Shown: piece after piece, positions 21,306 through 34,173 of the stretch
How positions within the stretch are numbered: the first letter of the stretch is position 1
Layout of the letters: every line of letters begins with the position of its first letter
Source: Pyropia yezoensis
Taxonomy: Eukaryota > Rhodophyta > Bangiophyceae > Bangiales > Bangiaceae
Reading direction: 5' to 3'
Length of the DNA stretch: 64,000 nucleotides
Assembly: GCA_009829735.1 (NCBI GenBank)
Contig: CM020618.1
Coordinates: forward strand, 3,594,882 to 3,658,881
Made by a program: the position numbers and the translations under genes
The notes under the pieces: model-generated
Told to the model about the DNA's origin: nothing
Seen by the model: the letters and a program-made list of their open reading frames with translations, nothing else
Database searches by the model: none

Positions 21306-24300
21306 TCACATGTCCTTTCCTCTCGTTGAGGGAGGGCAGGTAGGGTCGATATCATTCCGGGCGCAGTATGCCCGGACCTTCTCAGCGGGAAGGTCCTCCA
21401 CGTATTCCCACGCATCATACTTCGCCTTATTGCCGAACCAACGCACCCTCAACATGAGGCGGTCAGTGTCTTCATCCCATCCGTGGTCGATGAACTTATC
21501 GAACACGTACTCCTGCGGGCCCTGTTTGGCCGCAGGTAGTGAGGGGAGGCGCCACGCTTCCAAAGCACGCGCCCAAGCTGGGTCGCCTGCAGGCGGTGGT
21601 GCAACTTTGACCACGTCCTGTCCGTTCACTGTGCGGACCCCATCGTCACTTTCGATGGTGAAGCGCCGCCCATCAGTACGAAGGACCTGGTACGGCCCCT
21701 TCGTCTGGAATACCAACTTACCCCCAGTTGGGGTGTGTGCGTGTACCAGTACCCAGTCACCCTGCTCGGGGACATGCTTAGCATTGCGCACCTTTTTTTC
21801 AAAGGTACGCTTGTAGCGCTTTTGTGCTTTGTCCATCTCAGCCCTGACTTTAGGGATGAGGTTTTCAAGCCTAGCAGCGAACTCCGCCTTACTCTCAGTA
21901 GGAGTAGGCGTACTGCCGCCATCCTCCTTAGTTTGGAGCGACCGCCGCACAGCGATAGACCGCACGCGACGGGGGGTCACAAAAGCGAGGGGTATTTCCC
22001 CGGTAGATGAGTGAACCTGCGAATTGTAGGCAGTGGTAAGAGTAGAAATGTATTGGTCCCACGTCTTCACATGCTCACTCACATAGTGGCGCAGCTGCCT
22101 AACAATAGTTTTGTTGAAGCGCTCCACCTGCCCGTTGGTTTGCGGGTGGTAGGGGGCAGCGTAGTTTGCCTTAGTCCCCAACATATCCAGCACTCCCTAA
22201 AACAGTACAGACGCAAATTGCGGTCCATTGTCCGATAGTGTACTATCCGGAATGCCTTACGCGGCAACCCAGTGATCTAGGAAGGCTGACACGACCGACA
22301 TGGCCGTGATCTCTGCCAGTGGGATCGCTCGCGTAAGTTTCGTGAAGCGGTCACAGATGACCAGGAGGTACTGGTTGCCCTCCTCGGTCACTGGCAGTGG
22401 CCCAAGGATGTCCATCGCCAACGCGGCGAAGGGCTCCTTGGCCGGGGACAATAGCATAGCCGTACTAGGCCGCCGTTCCATCAGACGGTTCTGTGCACAA
22501 CTTGTGCAGGCAGCCACCCAACTGTAGATGTCCACCACCATGGACGGCCAGTAGTACCTGGTCCTCAGGGTCTGGTACAGTTTACTAGACCCCAGGTGTC
22601 CACCCGTGGGAGCGTTGTGCTCCCTCTCAAGGATACTGTCCTTGAGGGATGCGGGGACGACAAGTTGTTCGGTCCCTTGGAATACCCCCCTCCTCATGAG
22701 GAGGCCATCGTCTCCCAGAAAGAAACGCGTCTCCACCACTGTATCCAGTGTATCCCTCTGCGACTTGCAGAAGGGATCCTCGGCCTGGGCCTTCACCACC
22801 TCGTCCAGGGACAGGGGCAAGTACTTCTTGTTCCCTGGCGCCTCGGGGTTCAACGCCTGACCCGAGCGCGTGACTACCCCCACGATAGGGATGTCCTCAT
22901 CGACTGAGTTAGTGGCCAGCCCCTCGGTAGGTACGCGAGAAAGGCCGTCGGCCAGGGCATTTTGCCTGCCAGGTCAGTACTCAATATCAAAGCTAAAGGG
23001 TGCCAGTCGCACCCTCCACCTGTTGAGGCGGGTGTTCTTGCAATCCGTCTTAGAGATGAACTGCAACGCGCGGTGGTCCCAGCGGATGAGGAACTTCTCA
23101 CCCTCTAGGTAGTGACGAAGTGACGTCACCGCCCACACCACTGCGAGTCCTTCCAACTCGGTGACTCCGTAGTTCTTCTCGGCCGAGTTCAGCCCCTTGC
23201 TGAAGTATCCCACCGGGAAGTACTCCTTGTCCGGCTGCTGCTGAAGCAACACACAACCAGGTTAATCGTGGCTAGCGTCCACATCCAGGATGTAGTGGCC
23301 TCCCAACCTGGGAATAGCCAAGATAGGGGGCTTCAGCAGTAGGTCCCGAAGAGTCTCAAAGGACTCCTGCTCCACCCGACTTGGAGGAGGCAGGTTCTTC
23401 GGTAGCGTCGAGCTAACCAGCTCGTTCAGCGGCTTCGCCACCTTGGCGAAGCCCTTGGTGAAACGTCGGCACACGTGACACATCCCGAGTAAGCTCCTCA
23501 TCTGGATCTGGGTCCGGGGGTACTGAGCCTTATGGATGGCCCTCAAGTTTTTCTCGTTGACACTGAGGCGCCCCGGACGGGCAACGTGTCCCAAGTATTC
23601 CACCTCCTGAGTGAAGAGGTGGCACTTGCTCGCCTTTAGTGAAACACCGGCGTCAGCAAGTAGCTTGAACACCTGGCCAAGATGGCCAATGTGCTCCTCC
23701 GGACTTCGGGAGAATACAATGATATCGTCTAGATACACAAGACAGATCTGCCACCGTACTCCGCCCAGAATCATGTCCATAGCGCGCTGGAAAGTTGCCG
23801 GCGCGTTGCACAGCCCAAACGGTAATCGTTTGCACTGGTAGGTACCACAGTGACAGGTAAAGGTAATTTCATGCCTGTCTTCCGGGGCAATGGGAATTTA
23901 CCAATACCCCGCGTTACAGTCAAGGGTAGAGAACACGTTTGACTCCCCCAGTGAGTCCAGACAGTCGTCCATCCTAGGGAGGGGATAACTATCCTTAACC
24001 GCGCTCTCGTTGAGCTTAAGGTAGTCGATACAGAACCGGGGGGTCCCATCAACTTTGGGGACGATAACCACCGGACTCGCCCACTCGGCGTTGCTGGGCT
24101 CAATCACATCGAGGGCCTCCATGCGAGCGACTTGCTCCTTGACGAGGGCCCTTGAACGGGGCCCTCCCCTGTACGGTTGTTGACGTATAGGGGGGGCACC
24201 GGGATTCAACTCGATCCGGTGCTCGGTGCCTCTCATGAGTCCCAATTGACCATCCTACAACTTGTAATATTGGTCCAAGAGGCGTTCAACTTGAACCCTC

Positions 24301-25304
24301 AACCTGGGTGAAGCATTCTCCATGTTCACGTGGGGTCGAGGAGAGGCGGCCGGCTTGGCATGGTGCTTCTCCTTTCCAGACAACGGGTCGCTACTCGCGC
24401 CCGCGTTGAGGGTGACCGCTACTACTGGTCCCTCATGTTGGTCGATATAGCCGAACTTGGCTCCCGGCTTGAAGTACGTGGGCGTAGAGTTCAGGTTCAT
24501 GACCTGAACCTTCCACGGGACTCCGGCTTCGGAGTCCATCGTGCCAAGGGCAACATGCACTTGGTGCTTGCGAGCAAGACGGGGGTTAAGTTGCACCATC
24601 CCGTTCCCAGTATAATCAGTCACAACGTCCACGAGCACCACCGAGTTGGGGGGCAACGTGACCTCACGGGCTAGACGCAGGGTAGCAGTAAACCATTCCC
24701 TCACAAAGCAAACAGGCTTCGACTGTGAAACTGTCACAGGAGCCACAGACTTTCCCTTACCAAGGATGGGGATAGTCTCCCCATTCATCAACTTGACCCA
24801 GTACTCAGGGCCACAAATCAAAGGCACTTGTGTAACAACATAAGGGGTACCCAGAAGCAGGGGTACCAATATATTCTCAGCTACTCCATAGGTCACGTCG
24901 ACCTCATGGGTTCCCAACCTAGTTGGTAGGGTTATGGCACCGATAATGGGAAGTACCCCACCATTGATGTCAATCATAATGTCGGCTCTAGACCTCCAGC
25001 GTTGGAGCTTCACCTCCTTTGGTAATAGCGACTGGCGTATCAAGGAGGCTCCTGACCCGGTATCAAGTACGATACGGGCACAGCAGGCACGACCGGGGGC
25101 AAGTTGCACCCGTCCAGCCACCTGGAAGTTCTCACCCATCAGCACCGCGATGACCCGACGTGGGTTTACGTTCTTGGGGAGTCCTACCCGAGGTGGGCGG
25201 ACTCCCTTAGGTAGCCGCTGTATCCGGCACGGTTGATTCTTCCTCTTGGCCCACTTGGCCGAGGCTGCCGTTGTGAGCTTAGGGCGACCAGCTGCAACGG
25301 TCAT
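21306..25304 (-). pseudogene. Protease-pol of element E (broken)
   Basis: In sense order a retropepsin-like region (IVLDTGSGASLIRQSLLP) precedes RT with EWASPVVIVPKVDGTPRFCIDY and VYLDDIIVFS. RNase H and integrase (GPLPVTEEGNQYLLVICDRF, TNGQVERFNKTIVRQLRHYV) follow. The C-terminus, LMLRVRWFGNKAKYDAWEYVEDLP, is chromodomain-like. Element B carries the close sister sequence. It is broken, with several interruptions. Confidence 0.8.
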
Positions 25305-25827
25305 TCGTTTCCCGCCGACTTGGCCTCGGAATCCGAGGGTGTAGGGGAAGACGACGAGTCCGAGGACGACGTGTCCGCCTCCTCCGCCGAGGGTGTGGCG
25401 ACCGCCACCACCGGTCGAGGTCCAGCCTCGCGGCGTGAACGCACTTCATTCGTAGCCGGCCTCTTACTCGCATTCTTAGCGAGCTGTTGAATGCGTTTAC
25501 TCGACTTGGGGCAGTCATAGGCCCAGTGTCCATCGGAGTTGCAGTTCCAACACCGATGGTCCGTTCCCGGAGGGGTCTTCCCGACTTAAGAAGCAGTTGA
25601 GCTACCTTGGGAAGTTCCCACGGCCGCTACCACCTTGTCCTTGCGGATTCGGCGTGCCTCTCGTAGCTCTCTGGCCTGGCGCGCCTCCTCTCGTTCCTTG
25701 GCGAGCTCGGCCTGACGCTCCTGGCGTTGTTCCTCCCGCAACTTGCGGTAGGCCTCACCTCTGCGGTAAGCGAACCTGGCCAACTCGGCCAGTGTCGCCC
25801 GGGCAGTATTATGCTCCCGGGTCTCCA

Positions 25828-26471
25828 TGTAGCGTAATGGGACCCAGATTCCCGGACCCAGAAATCACAAACACACGCACAGAGACCACAGTCAGAAGCC
25901 CAGGAAGGATCAGGTAAGAGCCCTTGCTGATCCACTCGCCCGCCACGATACGAGGCAAAGGTAAACAGGACAAAAGCCCGAGGGAGAAGGAACCCAAAGT
26001 ACTGTTGATTTTACAAGATGGCCCCGGGGAGAGCCCCGGAGCACCCCTCAAGAACCTCCCCCCCTGGCCCCTCCAGGGGCCCTGCGCGAGGCCCCCAGAG
26101 GGCGTCCCCAGCGGGCCAAGTGCCAGCAAGGCACCGGCCGCTCACCGGGCCAACATGCAAAAAGCAAGCGAGATCCCCCCACACACAAATGTCAATCCCC
26201 GAAAAAAACCCAGTGGGAAAAAGGGGAAAGACACGAAATCACGCAAGGAAAACAAATGCGAAAAATCAAACAAATAACCCGAAGGTCAGTATGCCCCAAC
26301 CCGGCAAGTCCGCCGCTCCGGGTGACCAATCAGGGCACCGGGCGTGTCGCCACTGCCCCGGGCCACCGATGCAGGGATCCTCGGCCAGCGCGTGGTTCCA
26401 CGTCACGCTGCCAGCCGGGTCCCAAGTCAGTCTCCCGGGTTCCAACGGTCCCATGGGCTCAGAACGCCACG
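25828..26471 (-). repeat. 3' LTR of element D (644 bp)
   Basis: It matches 34195-34838 over its whole length. The last base differs from the usual CA end. A purine-rich tract (GTGAGGGGGCCA on the - strand) abuts it and may be the polypurine tract. Confidence 0.8.
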
Positions 26472-26844
26472 TGGCCCCCTCACTAGGGCCGAGCGTCCCG
26501 CTGGCCAACAAGGAAACCGAGGAAAGGGACTGGGGAACGTCTGACAGGGTTACAACAGGGCCACAACGGACGGGTTGTGGGGCCAGTGTCTGTCAACAGG
26601 GGCCCCCCGACAAGTGTCTCGTGCCAGGGGAACCCGTTCAGACTGGCCAGGGGCGGGTACAGGAGAGGTGTGGGCCACGCGTAGGGGAAACTTAAGGGGA
26701 GTGTGGCGCAGCCCGCGCCGGCCGCCCACCTGCATTCCTCCTCCCCGTCGCCCCCCCCATATGGCGCTGCACGCCAGGGGGGGGTGACGCGGTGTAGGGG
26801 CACAGGCGGGGGCCAGCGGAACGTGGGCGCAGCCCTGGTACCAT
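26472..26844. other. Element D 3' spacer
   Basis: This GC-rich stretch lies between the 3' LTR and the convergent open frame. No motif was recognised apart from the purine-rich tract beside the LTR. Confidence 0.35.
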
Positions 26845-27777
26845 TTGGAACGCGGGGGCCAGTGGATAAGAGCACCCTCACGGGTTCCCTCGTCCCCAAC
26901 ACCCGGGTCCCATTGTACCATCGTCCCCGCGGCGCTTCCCGTGGTCACCTCGTTCTCCCCCGTTTCCTCGTTCCCCTTCTCCGTCTCCGTGCCCACGTAC
27001 CCCACCACACATACCACCACGTTCCCATCCACCCGGGCCCCTATGGATACCGGCTGCGCCGCGGCGGGTTCGCCTGCTGGTGCGGGCCCTGGGGCCCCCG
27101 ACCGTCAAGGTGAGCGAGCTGTCCAAGGTGGCCCCGCTACTGGGTCAGGCGTACCGGGTGGGCAAGTCGCACGTGCTGCTCAAGGTGGCCCCTCCGCTGG
27201 TCCAGACGTTCTACCTGCGAACCAAGTGGAAACCGGGGCGGGCCAGTCGTACGCGGTCATCACGCTCCCGAAGGGAACCCAGGTCGTATGGGGCCCCGCA
27301 ACCATATGTGCTCCGGGGGGACCGACGGGAACAAGACGGACCGCGGACGTGGCACCGATGGGCTCGCGTAACCAAGTGCTGGTACCGACGTGCAACCGTC
27401 CAGGCATCCCGTACCAGGCGGCATTATGTCCAAGTACCAACAGGTTCACGGGACGTAGGATACCGTCACGGAAGCGTTCAACAAGACGTGTACCGACGGA
27501 ACGTGGAACCAAGAAGTCAACCAGTTCAACAGGACAAGGTACGAGGGACCCAAGAAAAGAAGGGAGACCAGGACCAAGGACACCACCACGTGGGACGAGG
27601 CACCCGCCGCGAGGCAAGGCACCAAGGGCACCAACGTGGAAGGGTCAAGGACAGTCAAGAGGGTCCCGTCAAGGTTCACACGGACCCACGTCAAGGACAC
27701 AGAGGGTTGCCACCGTGCCCCGCCCCACGGAGGTGGGTGTCCAAGGTCGCAGGGGATCGTGGGGGGGAGAGACATGA
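26845..27777 (+). CDS. Convergent open frame of element D (310 codons), unknown
   Basis: This + strand frame lies in the same slot as the aORFs of A, B and E: after pol, before the 3' LTR, pointing at pol. The N-terminal half is Pro/Thr/Ala-rich with a repeated GGQVARAAQGGP-like phrase. The C-terminal half is very basic (RFTGRRIPSRKRSTRRVPTE). I cannot align it with the PEWWPQ core of the other aORFs. It may be a very diverged aORF, an unrelated antisense gene, or a chance frame in GC-rich DNA. Confidence 0.35.
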   Translation: MERGGQWIRAPSRVPSSPTPGSHCTIVPAALPVVTSFSPVSSFPFSVSVPTYPTTHTTTFPSTRAPMDTGCAAAGSPAGAGPGAPDRQGERAVQGGPATGSGVPGGQVARAAQGGPSAGPDVLPANQVETGAGQSYAVITLPKGTQVVWGPATICAPGGPTGTRRTADVAPMGSRNQVLVPTCNRPGIPYQAALCPSTNRFTGRRIPSRKRSTRRVPTERGTKKSTSSTGQGTRDPRKEGRPGPRTPPRGTRHPPRGKAPRAPTWKGQGQSRGSRQGSHGPTSRTQRVATVPRPTEVGVQGRRGSWGGET

Positions 27778-28096
27778 GTGAGATTTGGTGTAAGCAACCT
27801 CCGCGTTGCAACGCCAAATAGTAATAAATCGTTGATCCCACATTCTTGCAACGCCTCTAATCCGCTCCCGCGCCCGGGGAAGAAGATGCGACTTCGCCGA
27901 TTTTGATGCCGGGGAACACGATGGTCGCCACGACGGTGACAATAAAGTAGCCCCCCATCAAAAAATCTTTGCAGGAACCGAATGCTGCCCTTGGTGTCCC
28001 GAGTCGAACCACGAACCTGCCCACTCCCTCGGGTGTTTCAACCAGTACTTGGCCTCGGGGAACTGGCTGACCAGGTCAAGGGTGCGTGGCCCAGGG
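27778..28096. other. Element D spacer between convergent frame and pol
   Basis: About 320 bp of lower GC content between the two converging frames. No gene seen. It would be the natural place for termination of either transcript. Confidence 0.3.
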
Positions 28097-31000
28097 TTAG
28101 CAACGGGGCCACATGTCTGCACCCGGTTCAAGGTTCCAGGGCCACACAGCATAGATAGCCTTGAACGGTTCCAGTAGTACGATGGCCTCCTCCTCCCGCA
28201 GTGGAGGTTCGGTCCCAACGCGTTCACAGTACTGGATAACCTTGGCCCTGTCGAACTTATGGTAAGGTTCCCAGGTATCTTCGGACTGGGCGTAACCCCA
28301 ACAGCGTACCAAGAGCCAAAGGTTCCCTTCCTGGTCCCTCTCGTGCCCCATGAAACGTTCCCAAGCAAAAGGGGTGCCAGAGTCCTCATGGTCCAAGGGT
28401 ACAGCCGGTTCTTGCGGACCATGCAACATGGACGTGGAGTCCGTCTGGCCAGAGGGTGTGGGTGCACGGGCCACATGGTCACTACCATCCCGGTCATGGA
28501 TCCCTTCAACCAGTACCGTAAACGTGTGCTCATCTCGGTCCACGATCCGATAGGGACCCTTGACCCTCTGGTCCAGTTTTTTCCGACTGTCGTCGTTGGT
28601 ATCCACGTACACCCAGTCTCCCACGCGAAGGGTCTCGTTCACAGGCGTAACCCGCTTATCGTAACCCCTCTTGTACCGACGCTGGGCCAGGTCAAGGTTC
28701 TTGCGTACCGTGAAGGCTAGGTTCCTTAGGTGGGCCCGTCTCATCTCGCGTACCTGGCGTGCGTTGCCACTGAACTTCGTGGGATACGGGGACCCTGGGA
28801 GCCGGTCCAGTGCAAAGGTACGCACGCGTTCAGGGATAACTAACTCAAACGGGCCCACACCGGTACTTTGTTGTGGCCTTGTGTTGTACGCCACGGTAAG
28901 CACGGAAACCAATTCGTCCCACTGGTCCTGATGGTCCTCAATGTACGTACGTAGCTGGGCCACGATAGTACGGTTAAAGCGTTCCACTTGTCCCTGGGTC
29001 TGCGGATGGTACGTGGTAGACATAACGTGTTTGATCCCAAGCATACTGCAGACGCCACGGAAGTGCGTGGACGCCAGCTGGGGCCCGTTGTCAGTCAGTA
29101 ACGTTTCCGGGGGCCCGTACGAAGCGACCCATGTATCCAAAAAGGACGAGGCCTCCACTTCCGCGTCTTGACTGCTGATGGGTACCACTCTGGTCAGCTT
29201 CGTAGACCTGTCCACGATAACCAAAAGGTACTTGTTTCCGTTCACTGTCTCGGGCAAGGGTCCCAACAGGTCAAGGCATACGTCCTTAAAGGGATCCGTG
29301 GCGGGGAACAACTTCAACGGATTGGTACGTCGCCTTCCTTGAACCTTGCCCTTAGAACAAGCGGTACAGTTGGTAACAAAAGCGTTCACGTCGGCCACCA
29401 TAGTTTCCCAGTAGAACGTTCGTCTCATAGAGGTATACATCTTATTGATCCCTGGGTGTCCCGCGTGGCCTGGTTCATGTTCCAAAGTCAGTACCTCCTG
29501 CTGTTGTTCCTTGGGTACTACAATCTGAACGGCTCGGTCCAAAGGAGCCAGTCGTACAAGTAACCCTTCAGGTGTTTCCCCGCACCGCGAGTTAGCGTCT
29601 CGGTTCATTTCTTCCTGAAGTTCTTTGCAACGCTTATCGTTTCCCTGAGCCTTAAGGATCCTTTCAACCGACAAAGGTGGGTACCTCTTGTGTGTCTTGA
29701 GGTTCGGGCGGACCCATCCGGTAACAGAGTTGGCCATGGTTAACAGGGAAGGTATCTCCTCAGGTATAGGTCCTCGGTCGTGTCTCGTAGTTTCTAGCCT
29801 TGACATAAAGTCTGCAGCATGGAGGTGTTGACCAGGACGGGACTCAACGGTATAATTGTACTCGGCTAACCGGAGTCGCCAGCGAGCCAAACGTCCATGG
29901 GCTCCGTCCATGTGTAACATCCACTTCAAAGCGGTGTGGTCCGTACGTACAACGAAGCGTGTCCCCTCTAGGTACAATCGTAACAAAAAGAGAGCCCAGA
30001 CAACAGCGAGGCACTCGCGTTCCGTGGTACTATAGTTCCGTTCCGCTTGTGTCAGGACCCTGCTCCAGTAACCCACGGGCTTGTAGGCCCCGTCCTCTTG
30101 TTTCTGTAGCAAAACGCGACCAATCTGGGCAGCGCTCGCATCGGTATCCACAATAAACTGGCCCGAGCGACGCGGAAGCGCCAGGATCGGTGTGTGGGTC
30201 AGACGGTACTTTAGTTCCTCAAACGCGTCCGTCTGAGCCGGAGTAAAAGGAGGCAGAAGGTCGGGTACCTTGGTACTTGTCATAGCCAACAGAGGCCGGG
30301 CCACCTGAGCATAGTCCTTAACAAAGCGACGGTAAACGCTGCACATTCCCAGGAAACTGCGTAGGTCCTTCTTGGTTCTAGGTGTCTTGGCTTCCCGTAG
30401 CCCGACTAGGTTCTTCTCGTTCACGCGGAGCTGGCCCTTACCGACAATATGGCCAAGGTACTCAACCTCGTCATGGAACAAAAAGCACTTGCTGGCCTTC
30501 AGGGAAAGACCGGCCTTAGCGAGTAGCCCAAAGATCTCTTCCAGATGTTCCAGGTGTTCCGTAGGGTTATCAGAGAAAACAATAGTGTCGTCCAGGTACA
30601 CGAGGCACGTCTTCTACTTAACCCCGGACAGGATCATGTCAATGGCCCGTTGAAACGTAGCCGGAGCGTTTGTAAGACCAAAGGGGAGCCTGATGTACCG
30701 GAAGGTTCCTTCGTGACACGTGAACGTCGTCTTATCCTGGTCCTCGGCAGCAACAGGGATCTGCCAGTAACCACAGTTCGCGTCCAACATCGAAAAAACG
30801 GTTGCCTCTCCCAGAAAGTCGATACAGTCGTCCATCCTCGGTAACGGGTACGTGTCCTCAACCGTCACATCGTTCAGTCTGCGGTAGTCAACACAGAACC
30901 GCGGGATACCATCGGGCTTGGGGACCAAGACGACCGGGAATGACCACTCAGCCTGAGACGGTTCAATGACCCCGAGCTTGGTCTGCTTTTCCACTTGTTT

Positions 31001-31546
31001 CTTGCTCAGGTCCCGATGATGGAGCCCGGTACGGTACGGTTGGGAACGAATAGGCTTGGCCCCGTCCTTCAAAGTGATCCGGTGGGGTGTTACGTCAATA
31101 AGTCCCAGGTGTCCGTCCCACAGACCCTTGTAGCGTTCCAAAAGTTCACGAACAGCCTGGTGAAGCTCAGGCGGGATCAGCTCGTACGCCACCTTGGGCA
31201 TCTTGACCGGGGTTCCGTCTGACGTCTTGCCCTTTGTATCCGGCTCGGGTACCGTGGTTCCATCGGATCCCTCAGGGGTCTCGCCCTCCGGTGACGACGC
31301 TTGACCCGACGTGTTCCCTTGATCTGTTCCCAGCGTAACAATAGGGTCGGCCCCCTCACTAGGGGCCGGCAAGTAACCGGTGGGGACCTCGAGCACGTGT
31401 CCGTCGTACGGGATAGCGAGGCCTACGGCGAAGTTCTTGGGCAAGTTGACCGCCCGGTTGGAGATGTTCATGATGTGGATCCGGAAGTCCCGCCGGGTGC
31501 GTACGTTAACCAGGGCGTTATGCAGACGGAGCCCTTTCTTAGACAT
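28097..31546 (-). pseudogene. pol of element D (RT, RNase H, integrase, chromodomain-like tail)
   Basis: RT shows EWSFPVVLVPKPDGIPRFC, LPRMDDCIDFLGEATVFS and MYLDDTIVFSDNP. RNase H shows FIVDTDASAAQIG and HTALKWMLHMDGAHGRLARW. Integrase shows an H-x-C-C type zinc region (EPGHAGHPGINKMYTSMRR then CTACSKGK), LDLLGPLPETVNGNKYLLV, LLTDNGPQLAST and TQGQVERFNRTIVAQLRTY. The tail LWLLVRCWGYAQSEDTWEPYHKFD is chromodomain-like. These are standard Ty3/gypsy pol parts. About one break is visible, so this copy is well preserved. Confidence 0.8.
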
Positions 31547-31591
31547 CTTGTGCGGTCGTTTATATAGTAGACAACGTCCATTCGTTCCGCA

Positions 31592-32281
31592 CTAGTCGTA
31601 GACCGCTTGGAGGGATCGGGGTGCCAAAGTTACACCCTTGGAGAGGTACAGGGCAGAAGGATCTTGGCGTACGGGGCTACCATTCACAAGAAAAGCGTTC
31701 TGGCTCTTTCCGTCCCACGTTCTCTTGGCGTAGGTCAGGAAACCCAGGTTCCAAAGCACAGACTCTGTTCCAGGGTATATCGCCTTAACGTGTTCCTTCT
31801 GAAAGTCCATCCCGAGGATCAATGGTACCGAGAGGGCCCTGACCATGAGGAACTCGAACTCCATCGGCTTCCCGTCCACGATCACCCATAGTTCCACGAT
31901 CCCACGGGCCCGTAACAACTGACCCGAGGCGTCACACACATGCGTCGACTTGGGGGCCCTTGACGCCAGTCGTCGCCACTCTTCAGGGAGGACATCCTCT
32001 CGTACCACGCTTGGCCCAGCACCAGTGTCCAGGATAGCAGTAGTGTCCTTCGGTTCCTCCTTGTCCAATCGAACCAAAGCATTCAAAACAAAGTTTCTCT
32101 TACGCGGTACAAGCAAGGTACCCTTGAACTCATAGGGCTTCTTCATTCCCATCCGACGTCGGAGCCCAGACATGGATCGTCGTGCCAGAGAGGGCAAACA
32201 GGAACAAGGGGTTCTCAAAGTAATAGGAGACTGAGAACGTACAGGTATAACGGGGCCCTTAAAGATCTTGGAGAACCCCAA
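31592..32281 (-). pseudogene. Aspartic protease region of element D
   Basis: The frame contains AILDTGAGPSVVREDVLPEEW, with the Asp-Thr-Gly active-site triad of retropepsins, and the later hydrophobic-Gly segment LILGMDFQKEH. It lies between gag and RT, as in other Ty3/gypsy elements. The junctions with gag and RT may use the family's usual read-through or frameshift. Confidence 0.7.
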
Positions 32282-32346
32282 CGCAGTTGCAAGCGAGCAG
32301 TTACTATCCCGACGATGGGGAGAGGACCGGTTCGATCCGCCCCCCG

Positions 32347-34083
32347 TTACTCTTTTCCCGAGGGTCCCGGCTCCTGGGGACCGTCGTTCACTTGGGACCC
32401 TTGGTCCGCCCCGTCGTCCGAGAGGTTAATCCCTTCACAAAGGGCCTGAACCATAGCAACCCGGATCTGACGATGGAACTGGCGGTCCGCGTTCGGCTTT
32501 ACATCGGTACTCTGACTCCGTCCACGAGTGGCCGCAAGGAACGAGTCCCGGGCCTGTAGAACCGCTTTCCGTTGGACCTCAGACAACATGGAACATTGAT
32601 GGGCCATGTGACCCGGTCCCCAACAAAGGTAACAACGGTACGGGCGTCGACTGTCCATGGTACGTACTCCCACGAACTGGGGCGTGAGTCCCTTGAACCC
32701 AAGCACTTGACCCGACCCGTTCTTCTCAGTTTCCTTCTCGAGGGGGCCCTTAAGGATCGTAGAGGGGCCCAAAGGATTAACAGCCATCAACGGGGACGAG
32801 TCCAACGAAGGATTGGGCCTCGGTTCAGTGGGTCTTCGGACGCTTCCAGAGGGGCCAGCCTTGGTCACAGAGGACCCTCGGGCCATCTTGATAACCTCGG
32901 TAGCCGCCTTGTTCTTGTTCGCAGTAAACGTTACCAGCTGCTGGTACGTACGGTCAGGGATGTTATTAACAAACGCGTCCGTACGTAGGTACTCAGGGAG
33001 CCCTTGAATCAGCTGCTGTTTCATGGTACCTTCGGCGTGGATGTTCCCGCATAGTTCCGTCAGACCCCGTAAGCGTACCGCAAAGGCCTCGATACCCTCA
33101 TCTGGTTCCTTGGCGGCCCGACTGAACTTGTCCTGCGCCAGTGCCAACGCATGGGGTTCAGCGTACGTTTCAAGGAACCAGTTAACAGCCTCAGGGTAGC
33201 TCGTGATCGAAGCGCCACCGGACGCGCTTGAGAAGTCCGGAAGGGCCCGAGTGTACCGCAGTTCCGCGTCCCCAGACAGAAAATGAGGGATCGCGTACAG
33301 GGCCATGCCCTCGGAAACCCCATTATCGTTACATGCCTTAACCAGTTTGCGGAGCCACGTGAACACCTTGAGGGCCTCTTTCCCAGAGAAATTAGGGTAC
33401 CCAGCAAAAGAGTGTTTCATGTTACGAGCAACCGGTCCCATCTTCCGTGCTTCTCGCGTTCCATAGGTCGATTTCTTGTTCCGTAGGCGATACGTACGAT
33501 AGTCCAGGACCCGAGCAAAACGATCGTCGGAAATATTGATTACCTGGGGCTCGGTTCGTTGGTTCTGAATGGGTTCCAGGTCCTCCTCGTCGAAGACGGA
33601 TGAAAATGTGGTACCAGAGGAAGAAGAGGAAGAGGAGCCACTCGAATGATGACAACGCCGGTGACGGCGGGAACGAGAACGATCGGAACGACTGGTATCA
33701 CGGGACCCACCCTGGCCAGCAGGACTCTGGCTCAGGGCCTGAGAAACAGTAGCCAAAATCTCATCTCGAAACGTTTCCAGTGTGGACACAATGTCTGGGG
33801 ACCCAGCAACAGTAGCCGAAGGTGGAACTCGGGTCCCTGACTCGGAACCCGCGTTCCTACGTAAATCCTGACCCATTGTAGCCCGGATCCCACCCGGGGG
33901 CGCTGTCCCCCGACGAGGAATCCCTGTCGACCCGCCTTCGCCACGGTTCGACGGACCCAAGGGACCGCCGCGGCCACGGCCAGCGGGAATTACCATCGAA
34001 ACGTCCGACGGCGCACCACGGGCCCGACCGCCCGAAGGGACAGGGTCCGTCATGTTGGCCGTGCGGCACTCGACCTGAACCAA
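32347..34083 (-). CDS. gag of element D (578 codons)
   Basis: This single open frame holds a Gly/Arg/Ser-rich N-terminus and a helical capsid-like middle (FSGKEALKVFTWLRKLVKAC, LRGLTELCGNIHAEGTMKQQL). A zinc knuckle CYLCWGPGHMAHQC (CX2CX4HX4C) lies near the C-terminus. These are the usual gag parts of the gypsy class: self-assembly and RNA binding. It follows the 5' LTR and primer site directly and looks open throughout, although it belongs to a fossil-type element. Confidence 0.75.
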   Translation of the reverse strand: MVQVECRTANMTDPVPSGGRARGAPSDVSMVIPAGRGRGGPLGPSNRGEGGSTGIPRRGTAPPGGIRATMGQDLRRNAGSESGTRVPPSATVAGSPDIVSTLETFRDEILATVSQALSQSPAGQGGSRDTSRSDRSRSRRHRRCHHSSGSSSSSSSGTTFSSVFDEEDLEPIQNQRTEPQVINISDDRFARVLDYRTYRLRNKKSTYGTREARKMGPVARNMKHSFAGYPNFSGKEALKVFTWLRKLVKACNDNGVSEGMALYAIPHFLSGDAELRYTRALPDFSSASGGASITSYPEAVNWFLETYAEPHALALAQDKFSRAAKEPDEGIEAFAVRLRGLTELCGNIHAEGTMKQQLIQGLPEYLRTDAFVNNIPDRTYQQLVTFTANKNKAATEVIKMARGSSVTKAGPSGSVRRPTEPRPNPSLDSSPLMAVNPLGPSTILKGPLEKETEKNGSGQVLGFKGLTPQFVGVRTMDSRRPYRCYLCWGPGHMAHQCSMLSEVQRKAVLQARDSFLAATRGRSQSTDVKPNADRQFHRQIRVAMVQALCEGINLSDDGADQGSQVNDGPQEPGPSGKE

Positions 34084-34173
34084 ACGACCTCGTTACCAGA
34101 AACGGGAACCAAGGAACCAAACGCCACAGAGAAAGAAGAGGGCTGTCCCGTTACGGGAGAAGAGTAAAGCCCT

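Noticed and set aside
27958-28060. Possible tRNA gene (T-arm-like GTGGTTCGACTC on the - strand)
   Set aside because: The flanking bases do not form the T stem and no acceptor or D arm is seen.
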